Assembly (NCBI GenBank): GCA_963575745.1
Contig: CAUYUJ010014338.1
Location: 242,501-306,500 of the forward strand
Source: Prorocentrum cordatum
Lineage: Eukaryota > Sar > Dinophyceae > Prorocentrales > Prorocentraceae
Direction of reading: 5' to 3'
DNA length: 64,000 nt
A program made the position numbers and the translations under genes. The notes under the pieces are model-generated. The model did no database searches. It was given only the letters and a program-made list of their open reading frames with translations, and had not been told where the DNA came from. Shown here one piece after another: positions 20,691-32,149 of this stretch. How positions within the stretch are numbered: the first letter of the stretch is position 1; the number at the start of each line of letters is the position of its first letter.

Positions 20691-20925
20691 TTTCACTCGG
20701 CAAGATTGCCAAGCTAGGGCAGAGACTCGGGCGCGATGGCCTTGCGCCAGCGAGTTGTCGGCCACGTGCAACTGCAAGGCTTGCCGGGGGCGCTGGCAGA
20801 CGTCGGGCCCGACCCCGCCGCGGTCGCCGGCGGCGGCAGATGACTGATCAGCGTCAGGGCGGCCGTCGAGCTCAGGTGATCTACCATCTTGTGAGCCTCC
20901 CAAAAAAACGTCACGCTCGGGGAGT

Positions 20926-22040
20926 TCACTTTCGTGGCCAGTATGGGGGCCACCCCCGCGGCCTCGGCCCGGGGCTCTCGACCCGCCCAGTTGAGTTTGC
21001 AAGCGAGACTGCGGAACTCGGCCACCTCGGAGCCAAAGGAGGACTGCTGTGATCCCTTCGCATCCCCCGGGACATGGGAACTTTATGCAACTGTTCCACT
21101 TGCCCCACAAGAATTCTCTGGTCGGGGGCCCCCGGGCCTATCCTCAGGAGCCTACGCCCACTGTGCTCGACCCCTTTCTCGTCGAGTCTCTCCACCTGGC
21201 CAGAATTAAAAAGATTACGAAACTCCGGCATGAACTTGCTTTCCTGTCGGGAGGAAAAGCTATCGCCCAATCATCCACCTCCGCCAGCGCCTGCGAGATT
21301 TAGGCGATCGCCCCGACGCTGAGCGAACCAGCACGACTCCAACTTAGTTCTGACGCACCCCTGGCCCTCGAGAAACCCGGCAGGCGTTGCGCGGAAAGCC
21401 AGGGGCGCATCGTCGAGCCCGTAAACGGGAGCCACCAGCTCGATCAGGGCACCTGCTGGGAGATTGAGCCCATCGCACGGCTCAACGAAACCTCTTCCTC
21501 GCGGCGTTCTGAGGGGGTCAGACTGGCAGAAAGCATTCTTGGTGTCTCCTATGTCGACCTGTAGGTTGTACATGCGCGATATGGCCAAAAATAACATCAG
21601 CGACTCAATCGAGGGAGTCGTAGCGTAGACCTGGAGCTCGGCCGTGTCCTCGTCCTGGTGCTCCCTGAGGCCCCGCCGAGACTTCGCCTTCTGCCGAGCT
21701 CCCGCGCTACCCTGAGGTTTCCAACGGCGAGCTACCCAGCTCGAGACGACCCGATCGGGGAAGAGGGCTCGCAGCTTTTTGCCCTCTTGTGGAGGATGGG
21801 CGGTAACGGACGTCGCGCTCACGATGCCTTCCCATTCCTGGAGGTCAGAAGCGGCGAACTCTCGCCTTTCCTGGGCACCCAGATCCTTCGAGCGAACTTC
21901 GGTCCCTCCGTTGGCCAGGAGAAAAAAAGATACCTGGGAGAAGGGGCCGCGTTCCTGGGGAACGGTTTCGACGCTCGCATTCCCATTATGATTGGTCACC
22001 CAGTTCCCGCCCCACCCTTCGTTCTCTATGCTTCACTCTA
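20926..22040 (-). pseudogene. Copia-type reverse transcriptase (RVT_2), frameshifted
   Basis: Reading downwards from 22,000 one finds FSQVSFFLLANG, then a stretch ending EWEGIVSATSV, then ALFPDRVVSSWVARRWKP. Next come the motif A region VDIGDTKNAFCQSD and the copia block GALIELVAPVYGLDDAPLAF. After a frame change AEVDDWAIAF appears near 21,271-21,290, the VDD of motif C. Further frames carry FMPEFRNLFNSGQVERL and EFRSLACKLNWAGRE, both matching the connection region after the copia palm. Reverse transcription would serve retrotransposition. Stops and frame changes make it inactive. Confidence 0.85.
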
Positions 22041-22259
22041 GGTCCCCGAAAAACGCGCAGGGAGAGCTATCCCCAAGCCCCAGGAGCGCCCAGAGCTCCC
22101 CGCCCTGGAGGGCGAGCTCAGCGGAGGAGGCCATCTCCTCCATGGGTTGGGCCTGACCAGCCACTCCCGAATACGGCGGCGGCGACCTCGATCGCCTTCG
22201 AACCTGCTGTCCGCCCTCGATCTGTCCGGGGAACCCCTCGAAAGTCCCCCCCCGCACGG

Positions 22260-23085
22260 TTGGGCCGTTGGCCGGCCCTTCTCATGCCCGCGTCCAGCAT
22301 TTCATTCCGCAGAATAGTCTCGCCCATAAAGCTCCGGCCATTGGCCGCCGCGGTCGACGACCGAGCGTCTGGGACCTGCCCCGCACTCGAGGAGAACGCG
22401 GGCACCGAAGCAATATATCCAGGAAGCCTGGGCGGCCGCGGGGTCGGCGCTCGACGCGGCCGGCAGTCCTGGGGGAAAAGGAAGAGGGGCCCCGAGGATA
22501 AGGGGGCGGCCCTGAGCTCTCGACCCCTGACTCGACAGGCTCGGGCCCGTCGTCCAAACAGCGGTAGGCATGAGGACGATGACCTTCGCCCTCGTCCAAT
22601 TCGGACGCCTGGCGCGACTGGGCGACCGAGGGCGACCGACCGAGCGTGGAGGGAGGTGGGGTGACCGGCCCAGCGCCTGGCCGCGGTCTCCTCGGAGTCA
22701 GCGCTCCGCTCTTCAGGGGTGGCTGGGAGGGGTTGGCGGGGGCCTCCAGGCGCCTCTGGGCCGCGCCGCTAGGCCCCTCGACCCGACTGAGACAACTGAC
22801 GGCACTTTAGTGACAATCGCGAATACAACTCTACATGCACGGCACTGGTCTCCACCCAATCTCTCACAACATGGACTGCACTCAGAAGTGTGGAGTTGTA
22901 GCGAGCCAAGGGTTACAACCAATTAAAATTGAAGGTATGTTCAATATCATACATTCTGCACAAAGGTACATGCGTGTACACACGTTGTTTGTAAGAGTTA
23001 TGTTGCCTGGAACTTATGGAACTTATGGGGCTGATAGCTTTAGACATCTAACTACATATTTCTGGCGTTTTCTGTATCGCGATTT
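22260..23085. other. Unassigned GC-rich then AT-rich spacer
   Basis: GC-rich to about 22,800, then AT-richer. Overlapping frames exist on both strands with no recognised domain. Upstream copia coding could once have lain here but cannot be shown. Confidence 0.35.
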
Positions 23086-23086
23086 G

Positions 23087-24200
23087 TTATTCTATATATT
23101 TTTTTGCGCGTGCGTTTTCCCCCCCCCGGAAGACCGCTCGGCGGAGGAAAAGGAAACTGGGGGAAATTGGAAGAGGTGGAGGTGGAGGTGGGCGTAGATC
23201 TTTAGCTTTAGCGGAAGACCGCTCGCGCCGCGGACGGCGAAGGTTACTGGCGGTCTCGCTGTTGTCGAGCCGCGGCAGGCGCACTGACGGGCCGGCGGCG
23301 GGCGTCGCCGTCGTTGTCGTCGTCGTCGTCGGTCGGAAGACGAGCCTGGCAGCCATGGGGCCCACGACCCCATAGCCCCCCGCGCCAGGCTCTCTGCGAC
23401 CGCGGGCCAGGACAACCTTGGCCGCGGCGCGTCGTCGTCGTCTTCGTCGTCGTCGTCTTCGCCGTCGTCGTCGCGCTGTTCGAAGCCGTGCCCTCAGCGA
23501 CTTGCGCACGAACCCGCGCTCGACGGTCTCGTAGGACTTGTCCGTCTCGCGGGAGCTCTCGTTCGTGTCCTTCTGGTCCTCCTTGTCGTAATCGACCCGC
23601 TTGGACTGGTCGCGGCTCTCCCACTTCGCCTGGCCGTCGCCCTCCTTGCCGCTCGAGCTCGCACCCCGCGGCTTCTCGACAAACGCTCGCTGCTGCTCGT
23701 AGGCTTTCTTCAACAGCTTGATATTGAAGGCCTCGTCGTCGCGATCGATTGCGAGCTGGTTGGCGCGCTTTGGCTGGTCGTCGTCCACGTAGCTGTTTCG
23801 CGCCGTAGCTGGTGGAGCGGTCGCAGCTGATCGTCGAACCGGGCATCGGCCACAGCACTGCGACGTGCAAGGCCCAGGACTCGTTGATGGCCCAGCTGCC
23901 AGGTAGCATCCTTGCCAACTGAGGGCCCTCGTTGAGGTGGAGGCTCTCCTCGAACTTGCCCCCGTGGGCGCCGCGGAGCACGAGCTTCGCAGTGTCGTTA
24001 GGGCCACGCGCGGCGCGCAAAGTCGACGCCTCGGCGAGGATAATCTTCTTCGCGCTCATCACGTCGGGGAACCAGCCGAAGTCGCCGCGGAAGCTGAGCG
24101 GGAAGTAGAACGGCGCCCACGCCCTCCAATCCTCCATCCAGACATAGCGCTGCGCCCCCGGCACACCGTCGATCACGACGATGACTTCCTTCCCAGCCAT
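23087..24200 (-). CDS. Unrecognised protein gene, frameshifted or spliced
   Basis: Minus strand. The frame from ATG at 24,200 opens with MAGKEVIVVIDGVPG, then RYVWMEDWRAWAPFYFPLSF, FPDVMSAKKIILAEAS and CDRSTSYGAKQ. Composition is balanced and codons are GC-ending, so it looks genuinely coding. Near 23,800 the coding signal moves to another frame (YVDDDQPKRANQLAIDRDDE, FNIKLLKKAYEQQR, then a K/E/D-rich stretch) that ends at 23,087 after an Arg run and a Thr run, both made by CGT trinucleotide expansion. A small intron or an indel must lie at the junction. I do not recognise the family. It could be a host gene or a retroelement gag-like ORF; copia pol lies just downstream on the same strand. 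Confidence 0.45.
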
Positions 24201-24211
24201 CTCGGCGTCGG

Positions 24212-24295
24212 GTTGGGCGCGTCGGGCAGGGCGCGCCTGGCAGGGCCGCGCAAGGCGTCGGGCAGGGCGCGTCGGGCAGGGCCCGCAGAGCGCCC
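24212..24295. repeat. GGGCGCGTCGGGCAGG minisatellite
   Basis: About five degenerate units directly upstream of the unrecognised gene's start codon. Confidence 0.6.
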
Positions 24296-24489
24296 CATCG
24301 AATGCTCGAGGAGCCATGGCTCGAAACGATGGCCACCCAGAAGGGGTTGGGCGCGCGCGGGCTGCGAACAGGAATGGTGCTCTCGTTCGGAGACCTCATC
24401 ACAATTTAACAACGTCGGGAATGGTGCTCCCGCTTGGAGACCTCCTCACAACTTACCCCCCTCGCCCGGATACCTCCTCACAATTAACC

Positions 24490-24930
24490 TCCTCAGTGGG
24501 GGGGGGATGGGGGGGGGAATGGAAGTAGGAGGCGGAGGATGGTGGATGGTTGTTCTGGTGGCAAGGAAGGAGCTGCCCTAGTGCAGCACAGTGCACTCGT
24601 CTCTGCCATCCAGGTACCAGGCATTTGCCTCGTACGCCTCGACAACCTAGATCTGGCACTCGAAGCGGTCCAGCCACCTATCACGCCCATCAACCTCAGA
24701 ATCAGCACGTATTGGTTTGCCTTCAAGGCACGCCCAGCAACCATGCCGACGCATGGGCCAGAAAACACAACGTCGTCGGTGTAGAAGTCCTTGGCGTCAC
24801 GACGCACGCCCCTGGCGATGGCGGCAGCGGGATAGTCTGGCAGGGACCCTCGGGGGCCATGGAGGCCGCTCGCGAAGTGCAGCCCGCGTTCGGCCAGCTG
24901 GTTATATTGACAAGCTGCTGGCTGGAGCTC
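24490..24930 (-). CDS. Unrecognised coding segment upstream of the 24.2-kb gene
   Basis: The minus-strand frame reads QYNQLAERGLHFASGLHGPR, GSLPDYPAAAIARGVRRDAK and DFYTDDVVFSGPCVG. The composition looks coding, but I recognise no family. The signal fades after about 24,690, and the frame runs into a G-rich run at 24,497. It may be an exon of the same locus as the 23,087-24,200 gene. Confidence 0.35.
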
Positions 24931-25055
24931 CGCCGCCGCCCCCGAAGCCGCCGAGCTCGCCAGGCAGCTAAACTCGTCTCTTTTTTTTTTCTTTGTTGCC
25001 GGGGTCTCATTTCACATTGCGTGTGCACGAGGTGACTCTCTCCTAATGCCGAAGG

Positions 25056-25229
25056 GTGCCGAAGGAGGAGGAGGAGGAGGAGGAGGAGGGAGAGGAGGAG
25101 GAGGAGGAGGAGGAGGAGGAAGAAGAGGAGGGGCCAGAGGCCCTGGACCTTGCCCCGGCTGGTGGGCTGCCCGTCAACTGCTCACTCCAGCCGCTGCGCC
25201 ACGGGTCGTGCTCCTCCTGCTGCCACGGA

Positions 25230-25263
<34 letters not shown>

Positions 25264-25440
25264 GGCACCCGGCGCCACACTGTTCGACGTCGAACCTCGC
25301 TGGAGGTCCTCGTCGCCCTTGGTCGCATCGGAGTCCCAAAACAGTTGACAAAACTCTTGAGACAGTCGCTCTGCTGCCTCGGTGTCGAAACCCTGTCCCA
25401 CGAGAGCTTCTCTCACCGTGTCAGTGCGTTCGGTGCCTGC
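25056..25440 (-). CDS. Possible exon with polyglutamine, plus GGA run
   Basis: The minus strand encodes VREALVGQGFDTEAAERLSQ and EFCQLFWDSDATKGDEDL, then a run of about ten Gln from a CTG repeat at 25,230-25,261. The first part weakly resembles a UBA-type helix pair (GF..eaA..L) but is too short to call. A (GGA)n run follows at 25,062-25,130. Function unknown. Confidence 0.3.
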
Positions 25441-25539
25441 CCCCTTCGGCCAGGGGTGACTCCAGATTCTCAGTCGTCCTCGGTCGCTGCTGCCGTCATG
25501 GTCCGCGAAATTGGAGCTTCACGCTCCGCTACCACTGTC

Positions 25540-25835
25540 GCCCGACGGACGACAGCGATGAGAATACGAATGTCTGAGACCCTCTGTAACCACCAGGCCG
25601 CCGCAGTTACACAGTACACGCACTGCAATGGAAAGTGAAATAGAGATGGTGGGGTGGCTATTTTCAGGAGTATAGGGAGAGAATATGGGGCTTGGGTCTT
25701 GAGCCAAAACGGTACGACCCCTCCCCATGGACAGCACACCCCTCATGAAACACATAAGCGCAGGGAGTCTCGCATACAGATAGGACGTCTTGTCCAAACT
25801 ATTCGCCTCGAGATTCGAATCTCACAGGGGAACGG
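25540..25835. repeat. 290-bp repeat with spliced-leader-like block, copy 2
   Basis: Second copy of the repeat at 19,540. The leader-like block (minus strand near 25,698-25,719) has one further change, CCGTTTTGGCTCAAG. Both copies also share a plus-strand frame with VLSQNGTTPPHGQHTPHE, so the block is conserved together with its flanks. Confidence 0.7.
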
Positions 25836-25864
25836 TCTTTTAACCCTGCGGCGCCCTAGCCAGA

Positions 25865-26005
25865 AGTGGGTTCATTCCTCCCACCCGCCCACGCAGCTTC
25901 GCCTCGCCCACACGCACGACACGAACATGAAGCCGAAAACGATTTCGCAGTGGGAGGCTCTCCGTTTCACTGCGATCTCGCCCCCTCACCTCCGACTCAT
26001 TGTCC
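25865..26005 (+). repeat. Composite-element tail segment, isolated copy
   Basis: Shares GCTTCGCCTCGCCC, CACGACACGAACATGAA and GGGAGGCTCTCCGTTTCACT with the tails at 37.1 and 41.3 kb. The shared plus-strand frame reads PRPHARHEHE..FHCDL. Here the tail follows the spliced-leader-like repeat instead of the 12-bp arrays. Confidence 0.65.
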
Positions 26006-26154
26006 TCGTGTCGGAGCAGGAGCTCAAAACTGGCCATCCGACCCCTCATGGGATCCAAACGCACCAAATTCCCAAACTGTTTCTAGCCATTGCGACGAGG
26101 GCCCCCCCCGAAGGTCAACGCCATTGTCTCAACTCGCCCTCCTCTGAACCTCCT

Positions 26155-26235
26155 CTCTCTCTCTCCTTCCCCTCCTCCTCCTCCTCCTCCTCCTCCTCCT
26201 CCTCCTCCTCCTCCTCCTCCTCCTCCTCCTCTTTC
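26155..26235. repeat. (CTC)n microsatellite
   Basis: About 70 bp of uninterrupted CTC/CCT. Long Ser, Pro and Glu runs in the overlapping frames come from it. Confidence 0.95.
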
Positions 26236-26754
26236 CCCAGCAGCCAGCGGAATCCGAAGAGCTGGTGGGGCAGCAACTCGCCGTTCCGGAGAACCTGGGA
26301 CGGGGGCTTCTCGGCGCCGCCGCCGGCGCACGGGGGAGGCAGCCTGGCTCGCGGCGTGGGGAGGAGGGGGGGAGAAGAATGGGAGAGTTGGACGAGGAGG
26401 AAAAGAGCTGAAGGGCGCCGCGTCGCATGTAATACTACAGCGGGGGAAATTGCCCTTTCAGGCCCCAAGGTCCTCACGGAACATGTAGCAGAAAAACGGG
26501 ATCCAGGGATCGTTTGAGTTCCCCAACGATGCTGCATGTTATTCGTCACGCCGGATCTCAAGGACAGAGCTGAAGGACGCAGTGTCCATCCCTGCTCACG
26601 TACTTGGGCCCATCATCCGAAACCCGTAAACCAGGGCGCCCTGGCTGTTGAGGAAAAGGCCCTTAGAATTTCGAGCAAGGTTATCTTTGTCCTTGCGCGT
26701 GGGCATCGCATGACTTGCAGTTAGACTTAATCGTCACTCTTCATCTCGTTCCCT

Positions 26755-26865
26755 TTTCTTATTTCCTCCTCCTCTCTCTCCTTCTCCTCCTCCTCTCCCT
26801 CCTCCTCCTCCTCTTCCTCCTCCTCCTCCTCCTCCTCCTCCTCCTCCTCCTCCTCCTCTTCTTCA
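26755..26865. repeat. (CTC)n microsatellite
   Basis: CTCCTCCTC run of about 100 bp. From here to 27,800 I see only short overlapping frames and no recognisable gene. Confidence 0.9.
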
Positions 26866-27879
26866 AACTTAAGTATTACTCTACCTTTATCTTCCTGCTG
26901 GCGCGGTTGTTACATCCTCATCGCCATTGATGTCCCTTCCTCCTTTGAGAGCTGCTCGGGACACTCCGGAGGCCAGCCTGATCTGGGCTCGGAGCCTCTT
27001 GGGACCAAGTTCGCGGGCCACCTTGGGGCACTGCGCAGGGCCCCATGAGCCCCTGCAAGAGTTGCAAAGGTTGCTGAAATGCGCTCAAGGCTCAGCAAGC
27101 ATGAAGATGCAGACCCGAGATGTCTGGCTGCTGCTCAGGAGGGAGGGCTGTGCTCGGGGAGAGGCTGCAGCACCGCTCAGCGATGCGCTGTTCAACTAGG
27201 GATCGGTTCTGGACAGGAATCGGTTCTGGACAGGCTGGTGGGGATGGTCTAAAGTCGAGAACTGTAAATTCCATGCGCCATGCACTCACAGACTCCCGAA
27301 AGCTGCCACCCTGACGGCGAACTCCCAACCCCCCGTGAAACGCGCGGCATCTAGACAACGCACCTTTGCCGTTGGATCACGCCCCATGATTTCCGCGGGA
27401 GGAGGACGATAACGAAGACCATGAGCATGACGATGACATCGACGATGGTGCTGAATGGTTTCTGCAGCTTAAAAAGAAAATCCTCCTCCCCCCTACCAGC
27501 AAAGCGGCGCATGCATCACCCTGTGCTACCCTCTGAAGGCTCCTGTGGCGCCCAAGAATCCCTTGGCGCTCTCCAGAGCCTTCCAGATGACCACACGGCT
27601 CCCGTGAGGGCCCAGGGAGGCCGCTGGGAACGCCAACATGGGCAAACATTGCTTCAAAGAGGCTCAGCAACGCTGAAAAGAAACCTGAGAGGCGCCAAGA
27701 AGCCGAAAGAGGCTTGCGAGAGACCCAAAGTGAACCTCAAGAGTCCTTCCAGGAGGCCCCGAAGAAGCAATGAACATGGAAACGAGATTGGTGTCTTGAT
27801 GTCTGTTGCGTGCGTTGCACGCCGCTCGGTCTAGGATTACTTCAGAGGTGCGCTTGGCGCGTCCCAGAAGAGCCCAAGC

Positions 27880-28200
27880 GGGCAACGCCACCCATGTGTC
27901 CGCAGTGCTGCCGCCCGCTGAGGACACATCGGGAGTGCTATGGAAGGACAGGCAGGATGAAATGTGGAAGCGGATGGCGAGCAACACTAAGATGAGAACG
28001 TACAAGGACGAGGACGCATGCCACGAGGGCGAAGAAGGGGAGACTGAGGACTCCGAGGACTCCGAGGAGGATGGAGGACCAAAAGGGAGGATGAGGGAGA
28101 GGGGTGGAGGCGGAGAAGGAGAAGAAGGACGACAAAGAGGAAGAGAAAGAGGACGACACACTCAAGTGACCGTAAGTCTTCCGATTACATACTCGCACAT
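27880..28200 (+). CDS. Possible acidic coding segment, unrecognised
   Basis: The plus-strand frame contains WKDRQDEMWKRMASNTKMRT followed by YKDEDA and a run of about 25 Glu/Asp/Ser/Gly residues, then Arg/Gly/Glu-rich sequence. The first part looks coding. The rest is driven by GAGGAC/GGAGAA purine repeats. No domain was recognised. Confidence 0.25.
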
Positions 28201-28539
28201 TTGCGAGTCCTCGTCTTAGTGTACCAGGCCGTCTTGCCGAATGGGCTGAGTGGGGCAGTCGCGCCAGGATTGGTAGTTCCCTTCGATGCGACGATTGAGC
28301 GCGGACCTACCTGGCTTGACTCTTTGCGTGACAAGCTGTCTAAGCGATCGGCCTGGCCGAGCGGCCCTGCGGATTATGCAAAAAACCCCAGGATGAGAAG
28401 ACCATGCAGAACTACTCCTGGCCATGGAAACCCTGGAAGGCCCAGGCCACATCAAACCAGGAGAGGGTGCAACACTGGTCAGTGGATGGGCTGGTGACAC
28501 ACGAAGCGTATAAACAAAAACAGATGAACAACACCTGCA

Positions 28540-28690
28540 AACGCACACGCACACACACACACACACGCACACACACACATCACACACTTTTTGGCGTCGC
28601 GGCCCCGCGCGCAGCGACAGGGCGTAGAAGACACAACACATATACACACACACGCGTGCCGACCATACTCCTCACACGCACGCACCCGTG
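28540..28690. repeat. (AC)n-rich microsatellite
   Basis: ACACACACAC runs at 28,548-28,585 and 28,640-28,655, with further ACGCACGCAC. Confidence 0.85.
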
Positions 28691-28699
28691 CACGCGCCG

Positions 28700-29480
28700 A
28701 CCCTGCAAGACCAAACCAGTCATGCCTCTCGCTGCCTGGCTCATCCCAGCTCAGCTGCACCCCCATCAATCCCCTTGGCCAAACAACCGGCTCTTCTTCT
28801 GGGGTCGACGGCAGAGGCAGCAGCCTGTAGAATTACCAGGGCAGCAAAACCAAAGCACGGTGGCGGGATGGGCCGACGGCTATTTGATAGCTGGCATACT
28901 TTTTTTTCGGACGCGGCCGCGAGCGAAGAGCGCAGGCGGCGACAGAAGATAGCTGGCATACGCGCCGCGTCACGATTTTCGATGCTGCGCACCATTTCGA
29001 CAAACTCCCAGGGAGCGGCCGGTGATGCGCCGCCGGCGTCCTCGATCTACCCGGGCAGCAGCTTTGAAACCCTGCAAATCTTCCCTTGACTCCGACAAAG
29101 ACCCGAAACCTGCAGCGCAGCCCCCCAAAATGCACGGGACGACCAAATCTGACTTTGCAGGAATGGGTGTCGTTCACCCCCCCTTGCCCATAACATGGTA
29201 AGTCTTTGTCCTGGTCTGAGGGGGCCTGAAGTCTCCGCTGCATCTCGTTTCCGGACTTGCGGGCCGCAGCCCCTGACCCAGGCTGGAGTGACAATCGGAA
29301 TTGGCGTTGGCGTCCCTAGCTGCGTTCGCTGTGCTAGGGCGGCAAAGGCGCGCTCGACCACGGCGCAAGATTGAGAGATGGGGGGCGGAGGAGGAGGAGG
29401 AGGACCAGTGTAACCCAAGAGTCATCATCGATGTTGGAGTAAACCCTCCCTCCAAGTTCCCTCTTCATAGGCCCCTACAG
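28700..29480. other. Unassigned DNA
   Basis: GATAGCTGGCATAC occurs twice (28,887 and 28,951). A GGCGGGATGGGCCGA block at 28,861 matches one at 961. No gene is recognised. Confidence 0.3.
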
Positions 29481-29499
29481 CGGTTCATTTCCATTGAAT

Positions 29500-30310
29500 G
29501 AACTGCCTCTTTGGAAGACAACCGTTTGAAGACCCCGAGACATGCCAAAACATTGTTCTCAGGATTACAACGCCACGGATTAACCTGACAGTTGCGTCTT
29601 GACACTCTTGGACCGTGCCAGAACACCATTCCTGAGACTTCAACACATCGAATGAACATAACTGATGCGCCCGCGTAATCCTGAATCCCTCAAAACACAA
29701 TTTCTGACACGTTGGTAATGAGAACCCGTGAAGCTCTTGCAAATCCAAAAAAACGAATGTGCGCCGCGCTAGCGCGAGAACCACATTTTGAAAACGACCC
29801 GCCCTCAACCCTTGAACCTCTTGCACGTTTTAGAAGAAATATGCATATATATATATATACATAAATACATATATATATATATAAGAAAAGTGAATGTGCG
29901 CCGCGCTCAAGCGAGAGCCATATTTAAAAACTACCCGCGTTCAATCCTTGTAACTCTTGCAAATGTTTAAACCGAGTGTGCGCCGCGCCATAGCGGGAAC
30001 CACATATTGAAACGACCCGCCCTCAATCCGTGAAGCTCTTGCAAATGTTTAAAACAACGAATGTGCGCCGCGCTAAAACGAAAACCACATTTTGAAAACT
30101 ACCCGCATTCAAGTCGTGAAACTCTTGCAAAATCTAAAAACGAATGTGCGCCGCGCTACAACGAGAGCCACATTTGGGAAACGTCCCGCCCTCAATCCGT
30201 GAAGCTCTTGCAAATGTTTACAACGAATGTGCGCCGCGCTGAAGCGAGAGCCAAATTTTGGAAACGACCCACCCTCCATCTGCGAGGCTGTTGCCAATTT
30301 TTTAACTTCA
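29500..30310. repeat. ~84-bp tandem repeat with TGTGCGCCGCGC core
   Basis: Units with TGTGCGCCGCGCT, then GCGAGAACCACATTTTGAAA, ACCCGCCCTCAATCC and GCTCTTGCAAATGTTTA start near 29,757, 29,892, 29,977, 30,062, 30,146 and 30,228, a period of 82-85 bp. The first interval is lengthened by a (TA)n run at 29,845-29,883. Distant relatives extend left to about 29,500. Confidence 0.85.
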
Positions 30311-30369
30311 GAATCATACATGGTGAAGAAGTCTCAGGCGAAACGCCCGGCCCGCCCTCAAAACTTGCT

Positions 30370-32130
30370 TCGGGGTGCGACAGGGAGAAAGGGTGCGAAA
30401 ACCAGAAGGCGCCGAAAACCAACGATGCACCGAAAACCAAAAAAGGGTACGCCGAAAAGAAAAAAAGGCGTCGAACACCAAAGGAGCTCCGAAAACCACA
30501 TGAGCGCCGAAAACCAAAGGAGCGCCGACAACTCAAGGGGCGCCGAAAACCAAAAGCGCGCCGACAAGAAAAAGGGAGCCGAATACCAAAGGAGCGCCGA
30601 AAACAAAAAGAGCACCGAACAGCAAAGATGCGCCGAAAACCACAAGGCGTCGAAAACCTAACGAACGCCGAGAACCAACGAGGCGCCGATAACAAAAAAA
30701 GGCTCCGAAAACAAGCGTGGCGCCGGAAACCAAAGAGACGCCGAAGACCAAAAGAGCGGCGAAAACCAGCCCAGCGCCGAACACCAAAAGGGCGCCGAAA
30801 ACCAAAGAGCACCGAAATCCAAAAGGGCGGCAAAAACCAAATGGTTGCCAAACTTAAAACGGACGCTGGGAACCACAGGGGCGCCGGTAACCAATAGAGA
30901 TTCGACAACCAAAGAGTCGCCAAACACGAAAAGGGCAATGAAAACCAAAACAGTGCCGAAAACTAAAGGGGCGTCGAAAACCAAAAGGGCACAGACGGCG
31001 TAGAAAAACCAACGGAGCGCCGAAAACCAAAGGAGCGCCGACAACCACAAGGGCGTCGACAACCAAAGGAGCGCCGAAAACCGAAAGGGCGCCGAAAACC
31101 AAAGGAACGCCGAAAACCAAGGGGGCGCAGAAAACCAAAAAGAGGACGAAACACCACAAAACGCCGAACATAAAAAGGTGTGCCGAAAACCGAAGATGCG
31201 CCGGAAATCACAGGGACACCGAAAACCAAAAGGACACCGAAACCCACAGGGGCACCGAAAACCAAGAGGGCGCCGCAAAATGAAAGGGGCGCCGAACACC
31301 CAACGAACGCCGAAAACTACAAGAGACGCCGACAACCCAAGGGGCGCCGAAAACCAACGATGCGCCGAAAACCAAATAGGCGCCGAAAAACCAAAGTGGC
31401 GCCGATAACCAAAAGGGCGCCGAAAACGAAAGGGGCGCCGAAAACAACAGAAGCTCCGAAAACGGGCAGGGCGCCGAAGACAAACGGGCGCCGAAAACCA
31501 AAGCGGCGCTAAACACCGCGGGAACGCCGAAAACTAAAGGGGCGCCAAAAACGAAAGAGGCGACGAAAACCAAAGGGGCGCCGAAAACTAACGATGCGCC
31601 GAAAGCCACTAGGACGCCGACAAAACAAAAGACGCGCCGATAACCAAAAAGGCGCCGAACACCAACGGGCGACGACAACGAAAGGCGTGCAGAGAGCAGA
31701 AGGGCGCCAAAAACCAAAGAGGCGCCGAACGCCAAGGAGACGCCAAATACCAAAACGGCGCCGAATTCGAAAGGGACGCCGAAAACCCTTACGGCGCCGA
31801 AAACCAAGAGGGCACCGAAAACCACCAAAGGGGCGCCGAAAACTAACGATGCGACAAAAACTAAAAAAGGGTGCGCAGAACACAAAAAAAGGCGTCGAAC
31901 ACCAAAGGAGCCCCGAAAATCACATGAGCGCCGAAAACCAAAGGAGCGCCGAAACCCAAGGAAGCGCCAAAAGCCCAACGGGCGCCGACAACCAAAGGAG
32001 CGCCGAAATTCAAGAAAGCGCCAAAGGCCCAAAGTGCGCCGAAAACCAAAGAGGCGCTGAAAACCAAAGAGACGTCGAAAAGCACAAGTACGCCGCAAAC
32101 CAACCAACGGGGCGCCGAAAACCCAAGAAG
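30370..32130. repeat. 1.75-kb 18-bp minisatellite GGCGCCGAAAACCAAAGG
   Basis: Nearly 100 units of 18 bp with the palindrome GGCGCC, point-mutated throughout. Because 18 is a multiple of three, frames stay open on both strands: Arg/Lys/Pro repeats on plus, and Phe/Arg/Gly repeats up to 363 codons on minus. These are not genes. Confidence 0.95.
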
Positions 32131-32149
32131 AAACGTAGCTTCGAATCGC

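Larger units (their letters stand above)
20220..22260 (-). mobile_element. Degenerate Ty1/copia-type pol remnant
   Basis: On the minus strand the order is linker, reverse transcriptase, RNase H and pol C-terminus, the copia order. The frame shifts at least five times, and an in-frame TAG interrupts the C-terminal DCMT..DMSKTN block where copia-type proteins have DCLTK. No gag, protease or integrase was recognised upstream (22,260-23,080), and no LTR pair was found. It is a dead, 5'-truncated fragment. Confidence 0.8.
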
